From Qipengyuania pacifica (lineage in GTDB: Bacteria; Pseudomonadota; Alphaproteobacteria; Sphingomonadales; Sphingomonadaceae): 64,000 bases of DNA. Shown in pieces: positions 51,313 through 61,474 of this stretch. A program made the position numbers and the translations under genes. Numbering within the stretch: position 1 is the stretch's first letter; every line of letters starts with the position of its first letter. The notes under the pieces were generated by a model. It was not told where the DNA came from, made no database searches, and worked only from the letters and a program-made list of their open reading frames with translations. The stretch is taken from contig NZ_JAHWXO010000004.1 in NCBI RefSeq assembly GCF_019857205.1, forward strand, positions 1 through 64,000. The letters run 5' to 3'.

Positions 51313-53816
51313 CCTGGGCGATTGCCTGGCGGATCGCGCGACGCGATCTCAACGCTCGCTTTCGCGGCTTGCGCCTGCTGCTGGTTTGTCTGTTTCTCGG
51401 CACGGGAGCATTGGCGGCGATCGGATCGCTGACTGCAGCGATCGAGCGCGAGATCGAAACCAACGGCCGGACCTATCTCGGCGGCGATCTGCAGATCGAA
51501 CTCTGGCAGCGTGATCTCACCAATGAAGAACGCGCTGCACTCGCTCAGCTCGGCGATGTTTCAGCCGGAACCCGCATGCAGGCCATGGCGCGATTTGGCG
51601 AGCAGGCCGCGCCGATCGAACTTAAGGCCGTCGATAAGGCCTATCCGCTTTATGGTGATTTGACCCTCGAGGACGGCCGTACGGTGGGCGCTCCAGGTTC
51701 CGATGAAGCCTGGCTGTCGCAGGGTGCAGCCGATCGCTTGGGCGTCGCGCCGGGCGACACTATCGACATCGGCACGGAGAAGTTGTCGATCGGCGGGATC
51801 ATCGCCGATGAACCCGATCGTCTCGGCGAAGGTTTTCAATTGGGTCCGACGATCATCGTGGCAGAGGATCTCCCCATCCGCGCCGGGCTGATCGCGCCAG
51901 GATCGATGTATCAGTCCAAGACTAGGGTTCGTTTCACGCAAAGCCGCGATACCGAGGCGGTCGGCGAAGAACTGAAGCAGCAATTTCCCGACGCCGGTTT
52001 CGATATCGACACCGCGGACCGCGCCGCACCCGGCACCGACCGGTTCGTGGACCGCATGAGCGAGTTTCTGACGCTTGTCGGCCTCGCGGCACTGGTCATT
52101 GCCGGTATCGGTATCGGAGGCGGCGTCACATCCTATCTCGACGCGCGCAGGCAGGGGATCGCCACCCTCAAGATCCTCGGCGCGACCAGCAATGACATCG
52201 CGCGTATCTACGCACTGCAAATCGTCGCCGCTACGCTGGCGGGCAGCCTTGCGGGAATTGCCGCCGGCATTGCCATCGTTCCGCTTCTGGCAACGGCGTT
52301 GCAGGGTCTGCTGCCCGTTTCCAGCGGAGTGATCATCGATCCCGGCGCGATCGTGTTGGCATTGGCCTATGGCATGCTGGTGGCGCTGGTATTCGCGGCC
52401 CCGCCCTTGCTGCGCGCACGCAATTTCCCGGCCATGGCGCTGATGCGCGCCCGCGTCGCGCCGCTGGCGCGCGATCCCCGCGCACTGGCTTTGGTCGGCG
52501 GTGGTCTCGCTGCCATCGTCACCCTCGCCTTGCTGACATCCGACAACCCTATGCTTTCGGGCAGCTTCCTGGCCGGAGCCGCCGCCATACTCGGCCTGCT
52601 CGCCTTGCTCGGCCTTGGCATTCGCCGGCTCGCAGCCGCCCTTCCCCGGCCGCGCAACCCGGTCGCGCGCAATGCGCTTGCCAACCTGCATCGCCCGGGC
52701 TCATCCACCGGCGCGCTGGTAACCGCCCTCGGTTTCGGACTTTCGGCCTTTGTCCTGCTGGCAGCGGTTCAGAGCGCCATCGACGGCAATATCGCCAAAC
52801 GCGTGCCGGACCGTGCGCCCGACTATTTCGTGCTCGATATCCCGCGCGACCAGGTGGACGAATTCGAGACGTTGGTCCGCAATGCCGATCCGGGCGCAAG
52901 CTGGCGCATGGTCCCCGCGCTGCGTGGCTCCGTGCTCGCATTCGGCTCTGAAGGGGCAATGACCCGCACCGCTGATCTGGACGAAATTCCGGACGGCGCG
53001 TGGGCCCTGCGCGGGGAACGCGGCCTGACCTATGCCGATCGTCTGCCGGAAGGCAACGAGTTGACCGAAGGCACGTGGTGGGGCCCAATGTATGCGGGCG
53101 AGCCGCTGGTTTCGGTCGACGAGGATTTTGCCGACGCCGCAGGCCTGAAGGTCGGCGACATGCTGACCTTTGGCGTACTCGGCGTAGATCGGACCGCCCG
53201 CATCGCCAATCTGCGCCGCATCGACTGGGAAAGCATGGGCTTCAACTACGTCTTCGTGCTCAGTCCCAACGCCCTTCAGGATGCACCGCATAATCTCGCG
53301 GCGACCGTCGAACTCAGCCGGGGCACGCCGACCGGTCCACTTCTGCAATCGCTGGTGGCCGCCCTCCCCTCGACTTCGGTGATCGAGGTTGGCGGTGTGC
53401 TGGAACAGGCGCGGACCATCCTGGAACAGGTCGGCTTTGCCACGCTCGCCGCCGCCAGCGTCGCGGTCCTCGCCGGTCTTGCCGTTCTGCTGGGCGCCAT
53501 TGCCGCCGCGCGCGCGGCGCGGACGTACGATACCGTCATCCTGAGGGTGCTAGGTGCCGATCGCCGCCAGATCATTGCTATGCAATTGATTGAATACGTC
53601 GCCTTGGCGGCAACGCTTGCGGTCGTGGCGCTTGGCATTGGCAGCCTTGCTGCATGGCTGGTCATCACGCAGTTGTTCGAATTCGACTGGCTGCCGGATT
53701 GGGGCCAAGTGCTCGCTGTGCTTGGCCTCGGCGTCTTCGTCGTTCTGGCCTTCGCTCTTGGCGCTTCGATGCCGCTACTGCGTGCCAAACCTGCGCAGGC
53801 GTTGCGAGACCTCTAA
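51309..53816 (+). CDS. ABC transporter permease, FtsX/MacB type (YbbP-like)
   Basis: An 835-aa permease with ten predicted helices in the duplicated FtsX arrangement: one near the N-terminus (~18-40), clusters around 255-285, 300-335, 345-370 and 400-440, then the second half with helices near 480-500, 715-740 and 770-835. Large extracytoplasmic domains lie between them. YbbP-type proteins of this size pair with a LolD-like ATPase and a TesA esterase; the substrate is unresolved. Starts at a GTG sharing four bases with the ATPase stop. Ends before a double terminator. Confidence 0.9.
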   Translation: MTWAIAWRIARRDLNARFRGLRLLLVCLFLGTGALAAIGSLTAAIEREIETNGRTYLGGDLQIELWQRDLTNEERAALAQLGDVSAGTRMQAMARFGEQAAPIELKAVDKAYPLYGDLTLEDGRTVGAPGSDEAWLSQGAADRLGVAPGDTIDIGTEKLSIGGIIADEPDRLGEGFQLGPTIIVAEDLPIRAGLIAPGSMYQSKTRVRFTQSRDTEAVGEELKQQFPDAGFDIDTADRAAPGTDRFVDRMSEFLTLVGLAALVIAGIGIGGGVTSYLDARRQGIATLKILGATSNDIARIYALQIVAATLAGSLAGIAAGIAIVPLLATALQGLLPVSSGVIIDPGAIVLALAYGMLVALVFAAPPLLRARNFPAMALMRARVAPLARDPRALALVGGGLAAIVTLALLTSDNPMLSGSFLAGAAAILGLLALLGLGIRRLAAALPRPRNPVARNALANLHRPGSSTGALVTALGFGLSAFVLLAAVQSAIDGNIAKRVPDRAPDYFVLDIPRDQVDEFETLVRNADPGASWRMVPALRGSVLAFGSEGAMTRTADLDEIPDGAWALRGERGLTYADRLPEGNELTEGTWWGPMYAGEPLVSVDEDFADAAGLKVGDMLTFGVLGVDRTARIANLRRIDWESMGFNYVFVLSPNALQDAPHNLAATVELSRGTPTGPLLQSLVAALPSTSVIEVGGVLEQARTILEQVGFATLAAASVAVLAGLAVLLGAIAAARAARTYDTVILRVLGADRRQIIAMQLIEYVALAATLAVVALGIGSLAAWLVITQLFEFDWLPDWGQVLAVLGLGVFVVLAFALGASMPLLRAKPAQALRDL

Positions 53817-53831
53817 GAGCCAATGCGATCC

Positions 53832-53860
53832 AAAAAAAAGCCCCGCGAGAACGCGGGGCT
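53832..53860 (-). terminator. Terminator (minus strand) downstream of the TonB receptor
   Basis: AGCCCCGC and GCGGGGCT form an 8-bp stem with a 6-nt loop; on the minus strand it is followed by eight T residues. It also can terminate the plus-strand permease transcript less efficiently. Confidence 0.75.
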
Positions 53861-53969
53861 CTAAGATAAAGCGCTCGGTGCAATGCACGAGCCCTTCGGG
53901 TCGCATCTGCGATATATCACGCATCCAGCTGGACTACCGCGTAATGCGTATATGCTGTGCCGAAATGGG

Positions 53970-54002
53970 ACAAAAGAAAAAGGGGGCCACGCGGGCCCCC
54001 TT
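53970..54002 (-). terminator. Second terminator downstream of the TonB receptor
   Basis: AAGGGGGCC pairs perfectly with GGCCCCCTT across a 5-nt loop; on the minus strand the hairpin is followed by TTTTTCTTTTG. It begins 24 bases after the TonB-receptor stop codon. Confidence 0.8.
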
Positions 54003-54025
54003 CTCCATTCCAATTTTTCCCGCGA

Positions 54026-56692
54026 TCAGAAGCGATAGCGAACCGTGGCGCCGTAGGTGCGCGGCTGGTTGGGATAGCCCGAGATCGTACCCGGCTGTGC
54101 AACACCCGGGAAGATCTGCGACAGATAGCGCTGATTGGTCAGATTACGGACAAAACCGCTGATTTCGAACCCGTTTTCGAGCGCGAGGGTCAGCGACCCG
54201 TTTACCTGATTCACTTCACGACGATAGTTGCGCGCAAGGGCGATCGGATCCGGAGCGTCGGGTACGCCGTCGATGATCTGAGTGTTGCTTTCGTGATAAT
54301 AGTCCAGGCGGCCAATCAGCAGATTGCCCGTATTGCCGAACTCGTGTGTGTAGGTTGCCGAAGTCGCAATGGTGAATTCCGGAACACCGGCGACCTGCTG
54401 CCCGGAAAGGTCACCAACGACCGATCCGGGGAAGCTGTCATACTTCGAATCCAGATAGGTCAGTGCGAAGGTGAACACGAGCGGATCGATCGGCGTGAGC
54501 GTCGAATCGAATTCGAAACCACGGACCGACTGCGATCCGGCGTTGACCAGCGCGAAACCTGTCCCGGTGAAGGCGTTCGACTGGAAACCGTCGATGGTCT
54601 GATCGAACAGTGCCAGGTTAAAGGCCATCCGGTCGAAATCGGCCTTGAGGCCCACTTCGTAAACTTCCGATTCCTCCGGAGCCGCGAAGCGCGAGCCAGT
54701 GGAAAGGTTCGGCACCGCAATACCGGCATCGCGGATCGGCGAAGATGGCGCGAGGATGGTCGAACCGAAAGGACCAGGCGTGTAATCGGCGTTGGTCGGG
54801 CGGCTGTCGCGTGACAGGTTGACCGAGCTGGCCTTGAAGCCCGTCGCATAGGTGAAATATGCATTCAAGCGATCGCTGACATCGTAAGCCACACGAAGCG
54901 TGTAGCTCAGATTGTCATCATTCGTCCTGCCCGGCTCTACTGCGTTGGGCACCGCCAGGAACGGCGGCAGGAACTGCAGCGCCTGGAGGGGGAGCAACTG
55001 GTTACAGGCGGGCGGCGGCGAACCGGCCGAGCACGGCGTGGTCGCAATCGCTGCGATTTGCTGGAAGCCGGCCGGCTGGGCAGCAGCGAACTGCTGGATC
55101 ACGCCGGGCGTCACCTGTGAGGTGGGGATCTGCAGCGCCTGCGCGATACCGCCAACGATGACAGCATCGACGAAGTTCACATTCGCCAGCGGATCGAAGG
55201 AGTCCTGACGGAGCGAGAAATCCTTCCTGTCGTCGGTGTAGTTGAAGCCGGCGGTGAGGGTCAGGCGATCCGTCACTTCGAAATCGACCTGCCCGAAGAC
55301 CGAGTAGGATTCGTTATCAAGCGTGAAGAATTCTCGGGTCGAAGGGCCTTCTGCAAAGGTAGCGCCGACCGGAATGCCGAGCTGCGATTCAACGAAGGAC
55401 AGCGTGCCGGGAGTGCCGCCACCTGCCAGCAGATCGAAGAACGCGCGTGCATCTTCGCCATTGTCGAGACCGCTGTTCTGCTTTGCCTTCTCGTTGAAGT
55501 AATAGCCGCCGAGCAGGAAGTTCACCGGACCGTCGAAGTCGGAAGCGACGCGCAGTTCCTGCGTGAAGGTGTCGACCGCCTGGTTGCGGAACTCGCTGAC
55601 CACGGCCGCGCTGGAGAAGTCCACGTCCTGCTGGTTGAACGCGCGCAGTTCGCGATAGGCCGTGATCGACGTCAGCGTCAAAGAGCCGAGGTCGAGGTCG
55701 GCCTGAACCGAACCACCGTAGTTCTCGATGTCGTTGACCGGCAGCGTGTCGAGGAAGGCACGGTCGGAAAACACATCTTCAACTGCCAACTGGCCGCCAA
55801 CGGCGAACAGCAGCGGAACGGTCGGACCGGCAAGAACGTTGCCGGCATAGCAGCACAGTTCGTCGATCTTGGAATAGTCGCCGATCGCGCGAATCCTAAG
55901 CGGGCCACCATTGTCGAACAGCAACTGGCCGCGAACGACGTAGCGATCGCGTTCGTTGATCTTCTCATCGAGGTTCACGACGTCGACGAAACCGTCGCGC
56001 TTGTTGTAGGTGCCGTCGAGAGAGAAAGCGATCGAGTCAGTCAGCGGGCCGGTAATGTCGGCCTTGGCGACGATCTGGTCAAAATTGCCGTAGGTGAAGC
56101 TGGCCGAACCGCCGAACTCGAACTGCGGCTCACGGGTAACGACCGAGATGACGCCGGCGCTGGCGTTCTTGCCGAACAGCGTGTTCTGCGGTCCGCGCAG
56201 CACTTCGATGCGGCTCACATTGGCGAGGTCGTTGATCGAGGATGCCGAGCGCGAACGATAGACGCCGTCGATGAATACACCGACGGACGGTTCGATACCG
56301 ACGTTGTTGGCGCCGTTGCCGAAGCCGCGAATGATGAAGGTGGTGTTCGCCGAGCTCTGAAGCTGGCTGACGCGCAGCGACGGGGCCACGGTCTGAAGGT
56401 CCTGCAAGTCGCGGATTTCCGCACGCTCCAGCGTTTCGCCGCTGGTGACGCTGACCGAGACGGGCGTTTCCTGAAGGGTCTGTTCGCGCTTGGTGGCGGT
56501 AACGATGATGACATTGCCGGTCGAGGCATCGGCAGCATCGGGGATGTTATCGCCGTCGCTGTCGGTCTGCTGCTGGACCTCTTCCAGATCTGTATCTTGT
56601 GCCGAAACGCTCGCCGGGATGGCTACAGCAGCTACCCCTGCAAGCATGACGGTACGGACGGTCGCGGTGCGGCCGAAAGCGGTGAATTTCAT
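54026..56692 (-). CDS. TonB-dependent outer-membrane receptor
   Basis: An 888-aa receptor. A signal peptide ends ASVSAQD; residues ~33-62 form an acidic lead containing a calcium-binding-type motif DSDGDNIPDAAD, then the plug with VIIVTATKREQTLQETPVSVSV as TonB box region and FIIRGFGNGANNVGIEPSVGVFIDGVYRSRSASSINDLANVSRIEVLRGPQNTLFG as the plug core. The rest is the 22-strand barrel ending YGATVRYRF. Substrate unknown; the sphingomonad-type plug suggests uptake of a complex nutrient rather than a siderophore. Start 56692 with AGAGGA upstream. Divergent from typA. Confidence 0.95.
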   Translation of the reverse strand: MKFTAFGRTATVRTVMLAGVAAVAIPASVSAQDTDLEEVQQQTDSDGDNIPDAADASTGNVIIVTATKREQTLQETPVSVSVTSGETLERAEIRDLQDLQTVAPSLRVSQLQSSANTTFIIRGFGNGANNVGIEPSVGVFIDGVYRSRSASSINDLANVSRIEVLRGPQNTLFGKNASAGVISVVTREPQFEFGGSASFTYGNFDQIVAKADITGPLTDSIAFSLDGTYNKRDGFVDVVNLDEKINERDRYVVRGQLLFDNGGPLRIRAIGDYSKIDELCCYAGNVLAGPTVPLLFAVGGQLAVEDVFSDRAFLDTLPVNDIENYGGSVQADLDLGSLTLTSITAYRELRAFNQQDVDFSSAAVVSEFRNQAVDTFTQELRVASDFDGPVNFLLGGYYFNEKAKQNSGLDNGEDARAFFDLLAGGGTPGTLSFVESQLGIPVGATFAEGPSTREFFTLDNESYSVFGQVDFEVTDRLTLTAGFNYTDDRKDFSLRQDSFDPLANVNFVDAVIVGGIAQALQIPTSQVTPGVIQQFAAAQPAGFQQIAAIATTPCSAGSPPPACNQLLPLQALQFLPPFLAVPNAVEPGRTNDDNLSYTLRVAYDVSDRLNAYFTYATGFKASSVNLSRDSRPTNADYTPGPFGSTILAPSSPIRDAGIAVPNLSTGSRFAAPEESEVYEVGLKADFDRMAFNLALFDQTIDGFQSNAFTGTGFALVNAGSQSVRGFEFDSTLTPIDPLVFTFALTYLDSKYDSFPGSVVGDLSGQQVAGVPEFTIATSATYTHEFGNTGNLLIGRLDYYHESNTQIIDGVPDAPDPIALARNYRREVNQVNGSLTLALENGFEISGFVRNLTNQRYLSQIFPGVAQPGTISGYPNQPRTYGATVRYRF

Positions 56693-56950
56693 GAAAGGTC
56701 CTCTTCTCTCAAGACGTATCTTGGTCCGCTGCGCGGCTCCCAAAATGCGCGCATGCAAGGGCGCAACTACCAGACTCCCCCGCCCTCTCAAGCATTTAGC
56801 GGACCAACGCCATAGCTGACTCGACGACTGTGCCTTTCGCGCTACACCGCAACACCTTGCCGCATTGCAGCATCTCCGCTAGGGGCGCGACCGAAACAAG
56901 CAGTGCCACTGGGCGTTGACGCTACGGCACCCTAATCGAAAGCACACTTC

Positions 56951-58771
56951 ATGTCCCGCGACCTGCGCAACGTGGCGATCATCGCCCACGTCGACCATGG
57001 CAAGACCACTCTTGTCGATCAGCTTTTCCGCCAGTCCGGCACCTTCCGCGAAAACCAGCGCGTGGAAGAACGCGCGATGGATTCGAACGACCTGGAAAAA
57101 GAACGCGGGATCACGATCCTTGCAAAGTGCACCAGCGTCGAGTGGAACGGAAAGCGCATCAATATCGTCGATACCCCGGGCCACGCCGACTTCGGCGCCG
57201 AGGTCGAGCGTATCCTTTCGATGGTCGATGGCGTCATCCTGCTGGTCGACAGCGCCGAAGGCCCAATGCCGCAGACCAAGTTCGTTACCGGCAAGGCACT
57301 CGCCCTCGGTCTGCGTCCGATCGTCGTGGTCAACAAGATCGACCGTGGCGATGCGCGTCCCCAGGAAGTTCTCGACGAAGTCTTCGATCTCTTCGCTTCG
57401 CTCGATGCCAATGACGACCAACTCGATTTCCCCAGCCTGTGGGCTTCGGGCCGCGATGGCTATGCCAGCGATGACGAACACGCCCGCGACGGCAATCTCG
57501 AACCGCTGTTCCAGTTGATCGTCGACCACGTACCCGCGCCGGGCCTCGATGCGGAAGCGCCTTTCAGCTTCCTCGCCACTCTGCTCGACCGCGATAATTT
57601 CATGGGCCGTGTTCTGACCGGACGCGTTCAGTCGGGCAAATTGAATGTCAACGATCCGATCCATGCGCTCGATTCACAGGGCAATGTGATCGAAGTCGGC
57701 CGCGCGACGAAGCTGCTGAGCTTCGATGGCCTCGACCGCGTACCGGTCGATAGCGCCGAAGCGGGCGACATCATCGCTCTTGCAGGTCTGGAAAAAGCCA
57801 CGGTGTCGAACACCGTCGCAGATCCGAGCGTAAAGACGCCGATCGAAGCGCAGCCGATCGATCCGCCCACGCTCGCCATGCAGTTCTCGGTCAATGACAG
57901 CCCCCTCGCCGGTCGCGAAGGCAGCAAGGTCACCAGCCGCATGATCCGCGATCGCCTTTACCGCGAAGCGGAAACCAATGTCGCCATCCGCATTACGGAA
58001 AGCGAAGACAAGGACAGTTTCGAAGTCGCCGGTCGCGGCGAACTCCAGCTCGGCGTGCTCATCGAAACGATGCGCCGCGAAGGGTTCGAACTCGGCATCA
58101 GCCGCCCACGCGTGCTGTTCCGCACCGAGGATGGTCAGCGTATGGAACCGTTCGAAACGGTCGTCATCGACGTGGACGACGAACACTCCGGCACCGTCGT
58201 AGAGAAGATGCAGCGCCGCAAGGCAGAGCTTACCGAGATGCGCCCGTCGGGCCAGGGCAAGACGCGCATCACCTTCTCCGCTCCCAGCCGCGGCCTTATC
58301 GGCTACCACGGCGAATTCCTGTCCGACACGCGCGGCACGGGCATCATGAACCGCCTGTTCGAGAAGTACGATACCTATCGCGGCCCTATCGAAGGACGCC
58401 AGAACGGCGTGCTTATCTCGATGGTCCCGGGTGAAGCAGTCCCCTATGCGCTTAACGCGCTGGAAGACCGCGGCGAATTGTTCATCCGTGGCGGCGCCAA
58501 GATCTATGAAGGCATGATCATCGGCGAAAATGCCAAGCCGGACGATCTCGAAGTGAACCCGATGAAGTCGAAGCAGCTCACGAACTTCCGTTCGACCGGC
58601 AAAGACGACGCCATCCGCCTGACTCCTCCCCGCGTCATGACGCTGGAACAGGCCATCGCCTATATCGATGACGACGAAATGGTCGAAGTCACGCCCGAGA
58701 GCATTCGCCTGCGCAAGGCGATCCTCGATCCGCATGAACGCAAGCGCGCCAAGCGCGCAGCGCAGAGCTAA
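56951..58771 (+). CDS. typA: Ribosome-associated GTPase TypA/BipA
   Basis: EF-G-like GTPase that aids 50S assembly and growth under stress. The 606-aa protein has G1 AHVDHGKTTL, G2 RGITILAKCT, G3 DTPGHADFG and G4 NKIDRGD, then the translational GTPase domains and the BipA-specific C-terminal domain (GIMNRLFEKYDTYRGPI, TNFRSTGKDDAIRLTPP). Length matches the family. The downstream hairpin terminates it against the convergent outer-membrane gene. Confidence 0.98.
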   Translation: MSRDLRNVAIIAHVDHGKTTLVDQLFRQSGTFRENQRVEERAMDSNDLEKERGITILAKCTSVEWNGKRINIVDTPGHADFGAEVERILSMVDGVILLVDSAEGPMPQTKFVTGKALALGLRPIVVVNKIDRGDARPQEVLDEVFDLFASLDANDDQLDFPSLWASGRDGYASDDEHARDGNLEPLFQLIVDHVPAPGLDAEAPFSFLATLLDRDNFMGRVLTGRVQSGKLNVNDPIHALDSQGNVIEVGRATKLLSFDGLDRVPVDSAEAGDIIALAGLEKATVSNTVADPSVKTPIEAQPIDPPTLAMQFSVNDSPLAGREGSKVTSRMIRDRLYREAETNVAIRITESEDKDSFEVAGRGELQLGVLIETMRREGFELGISRPRVLFRTEDGQRMEPFETVVIDVDDEHSGTVVEKMQRRKAELTEMRPSGQGKTRITFSAPSRGLIGYHGEFLSDTRGTGIMNRLFEKYDTYRGPIEGRQNGVLISMVPGEAVPYALNALEDRGELFIRGGAKIYEGMIIGENAKPDDLEVNPMKSKQLTNFRSTGKDDAIRLTPPRVMTLEQAIAYIDDDEMVEVTPESIRLRKAILDPHERKRAKRAAQS

Positions 58772-58843
58772 GCTCTTCGCCGACGCTGCCGTCGGCATCG
58801 GCTACGGAAAGTAGCGCGGCGGCAGCAGCAAATCGGGCATACA

Positions 58844-58876
58844 AAAAGGGCGGCCGCAGCGATGCGACCGCCCTTT
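58844..58876. terminator. Bidirectional terminator between typA and the outer-membrane gene
   Basis: AAAGGGCGG pairs with CCGCCCTTT with an inner 4-bp CGCA/TGCG helix and 4-nt loop; A and T tracts flank both sides. Confidence 0.8.
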
Positions 58877-58898
58877 CTATTTTAGCTTGTGACCTGGA

Positions 58899-59741
58899 TC
58901 AGAAGCGGAAGTTGAGACCCGCACGGAACGAGTTCACTTCGAGCTGACGTCCGGTCGAACGCAGGTTCGTTTCGCCCGAGTCGAGCAGAAACGGGTTGGT
59001 TGCAGGAGCCGAACCGGCGCCGACTACAACGTAATAATCGTCCTTTTCGAAGTGGGTACGAAGGTATTCCACGTTCAGGCTGATGCTGTCGGTCAGGTAG
59101 ATTTCTGCACCTGCGCCGTACTGTGCACCCCACAGCCACTCATCGCCGTTCACCGGGGTGAAGCTGTTGGCAGTGTTGGTCGTGGTGAATTCGTGATCGA
59201 TCCGGCCATACGTCACACCACCGGTAGCGTAGAGAAGACCGCGGCCATCACCGGGCGAGATACCGAGGCGTGCGCGAAGAGCGCCAGCATAATCGATCTC
59301 ACGGGCAATGGTATAGCTCGCAGGCGTCGTGCTGAACCCGGTGGTGTAATCGGTAGCGTTCGACTTCGAACCTTCCAGCACCACACCGGCTACGAACATG
59401 TCGCCGATGCGACGGTCCATACCGATCTTGATGGCGTAGCCCAGTTCCTGTTCATCGTCGCTGCAGGTCGGCGTAGCCGGACCGGCATTCGGCCGACCGT
59501 TGCACAGACCGGGCGAGAACGCATCTGCACCGGTAATGGTGCGCACGACATCGTTGTATTCACCGTCGCCGTCGGTGTCGAAAGCCAGACCTTCGTCCTT
59601 GCCATCGTCGATGGATTCGACGCTGAGCGTGCCGCCGACATAGACGCCGTTGAAGTAGTCCGGATTGCTGTCCTGCGCGAAGGCAGGCTGAGCGATTGCG
59701 CCCGCCAGAACGGCGGTTGCCAGAAGTGTCGATTTTTTCAT
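58899..59741 (-). CDS. Outer-membrane beta-barrel protein (Opa/OmpA-barrel-like)
   Basis: A 280-aa protein with a signal peptide ending QPAFAQ. The mature sequence alternates polar and hydrophobic residues in the pattern of an eight-stranded barrel (NGVYVGGTLSVESID... GLLYATGGVTYGRIDHEF... EIYLTDSISLNVEYLRTHF) and ends ...FRAGLNFRF, the terminal Phe recognised by the BAM complex. Residues 55-64 contain DTDGDGEYND, an EF-hand/dockerin-type calcium loop, unusual in this barrel class. Role unknown; possibly a structural or adhesion porin. Confidence 0.85.
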   Translation of the reverse strand: MKKSTLLATAVLAGAIAQPAFAQDSNPDYFNGVYVGGTLSVESIDDGKDEGLAFDTDGDGEYNDVVRTITGADAFSPGLCNGRPNAGPATPTCSDDEQELGYAIKIGMDRRIGDMFVAGVVLEGSKSNATDYTTGFSTTPASYTIAREIDYAGALRARLGISPGDGRGLLYATGGVTYGRIDHEFTTTNTANSFTPVNGDEWLWGAQYGAGAEIYLTDSISLNVEYLRTHFEKDDYYVVVGAGSAPATNPFLLDSGETNLRSTGRQLEVNSFRAGLNFRF

Positions 59742-59952
59742 TGAGAAACCCTGTAACTGTTTGACCCTGTTGCAACACAGACGCCCGAGGCTGGCCCGCG
59801 TTCCCTTGCTAAATGCAGCTTTTCTGAAGTGTCGCTTTCAAGTCACACTTGGGTTTTCGCATCGGTGCGGTATCGATGACGCACAGCGGCGGTTCTCCAC
59901 CCGAAACCCGTGCAGTGGCCATTGGTCCGCGGTTCTGTTAAAGGGCGCACCC

Positions 59953-61434
59953 ATGCCAACGGGAACATATATTTCACTCGCCTTATATTTTATTCTCATG
60001 ATCGCGATCGGTCTGTGGGCTTGGAAACGCTCCACCGATACCAGCGAAGGGTATCTCCTCGCCGGTCGCAATCTGCACCCTGCGGTGGCCGCGCTTTCGG
60101 CTGGCGCTTCGGACATGAGCGGCTGGCTGCTGCTCGGTCTGCCCGGCGCGCTCTATGCCAGCGGCCTGGTCGAAGCATGGATCGGCATCGGTCTTTTCAT
60201 CGGCGCGCTAGCCAACTGGTTTATCGTGGCACCGCGTCTGCGTGAACAGACCGAGAGCTACGGCAATGCGCTGACCATTCCGGAATTCCTCGCCAATCGC
60301 TTCCCGGACAGGGCCGTGGCGCTGCGGGTTGTGTCGGCTTTGATCGTGGTGGTCTTCTTCGCGGTCTATACCGCCGCGGGACTTGTCGGTGGCGGCAAGC
60401 TGTTCGAAACGAGCTTTGCGGGCTTGTTCGGCGATGTTGGCATGTCTGATTACATGCTGGGCATCTGGATCACGGCGCTTGTGGTGCTTGCCTATACCAT
60501 GGTTGGCGGTTTTCTGGCGGTGAGCCTGACGGACTTCGTCCAGGGCCTCATCATGGTCGTCGCGCTGGTCGTAATGCCCTTGGTCGTGATGTTCGGCGAA
60601 GGTGGCAGTGCGGGCGGTTCGCTCACGCAGGTTCCCGTCGAAGGCTTTCTCAGTCTTACCAACGGCCTGACCGTGCTTGGCTTCATCAGCGCTGTAACCT
60701 GGGGTCTTGGCTACTTCGGTCAGCCGCATATTATCGTGCGCTTCATGGCAATCGATACGGTGGCGAAGGTTCGGCCCGCTCGTAACATCGGCATGACGTG
60801 GATGGGCGTAGCCCTGCTCGGCTCCATCGGCATCGGGATCGCGGGCCGCGCCTTTACGCAGCGCAATGGCATCGTCGTCGAAGATCCCGAAACGATCTTC
60901 ATCGTCCTGGCGAACCTATTGTTCCATCCACTGGTGACCGGCTTCCTTCTGGCCGCGCTGCTAGCGGCCATCATGTCGACAATTTCCTCCCAGCTCCTGG
61001 TCGCATCCAGTTCGCTGACCGAGGATTTCTACAAGCTTTTCTTCCGCAAGAATGCCTCCGAACGTGAGAGCGTGAATGTGGGGCGCATCTGCGTCGCTCT
61101 CGTGGCGATCGCGGCCATCATCATAGCCAGCGACCCCGAGAGCGAGGTGCTCGGCCTCGTTTCCAACGCATGGGCCGGCTTCGGCGCGGCGTTCGGGCCG
61201 CTTATCATCCTGTCGCTGACGTGGGATCGCATGACGGGCACCGGTGCAGTTGCCGGTCTCGTTACTGGTGCTGCCGTTGTGATGGCCTGGATCGCGCTCG
61301 GCTGGAATTCGGCCCTGCCGGGAATGAATCAGGGCCTGTACGAGATCGTACCCGGCTTCATTGCCGCCTGGATTGCAATCGTCATGGTGAGCAAGGCAAC
61401 ATCGGGAACGACCGAGCGCCCCTTGCCAGCCTGA
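59953..61434 (+). CDS. putP: Sodium/proline symporter
   Basis: A 493-aa member of the solute:sodium symporter family. YISLALYFILMIAIGLWAWKRSTDTSEGYLLAGRNLHPAVAALSAGASDMSGWLLLGLPGALYASGL matches the PutP N-terminus, including the conserved sodium-site residues, and about thirteen helices can be counted. Imports proline with Na+. The start at 59953 is chosen because the longer frame adds a non-membrane, low-likelihood leader. Followed after 40 bases by ggt on the same strand. Confidence 0.93.
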   Translation: MPTGTYISLALYFILMIAIGLWAWKRSTDTSEGYLLAGRNLHPAVAALSAGASDMSGWLLLGLPGALYASGLVEAWIGIGLFIGALANWFIVAPRLREQTESYGNALTIPEFLANRFPDRAVALRVVSALIVVVFFAVYTAAGLVGGGKLFETSFAGLFGDVGMSDYMLGIWITALVVLAYTMVGGFLAVSLTDFVQGLIMVVALVVMPLVVMFGEGGSAGGSLTQVPVEGFLSLTNGLTVLGFISAVTWGLGYFGQPHIIVRFMAIDTVAKVRPARNIGMTWMGVALLGSIGIGIAGRAFTQRNGIVVEDPETIFIVLANLLFHPLVTGFLLAALLAAIMSTISSQLLVASSSLTEDFYKLFFRKNASERESVNVGRICVALVAIAAIIIASDPESEVLGLVSNAWAGFGAAFGPLIILSLTWDRMTGTGAVAGLVTGAAVVMAWIALGWNSALPGMNQGLYEIVPGFIAAWIAIVMVSKATSGTTERPLPA

Positions 61435-61474
61435 CACGCTTTCTTCACACGTCTCCCAAACGGAGGAGACGAAT

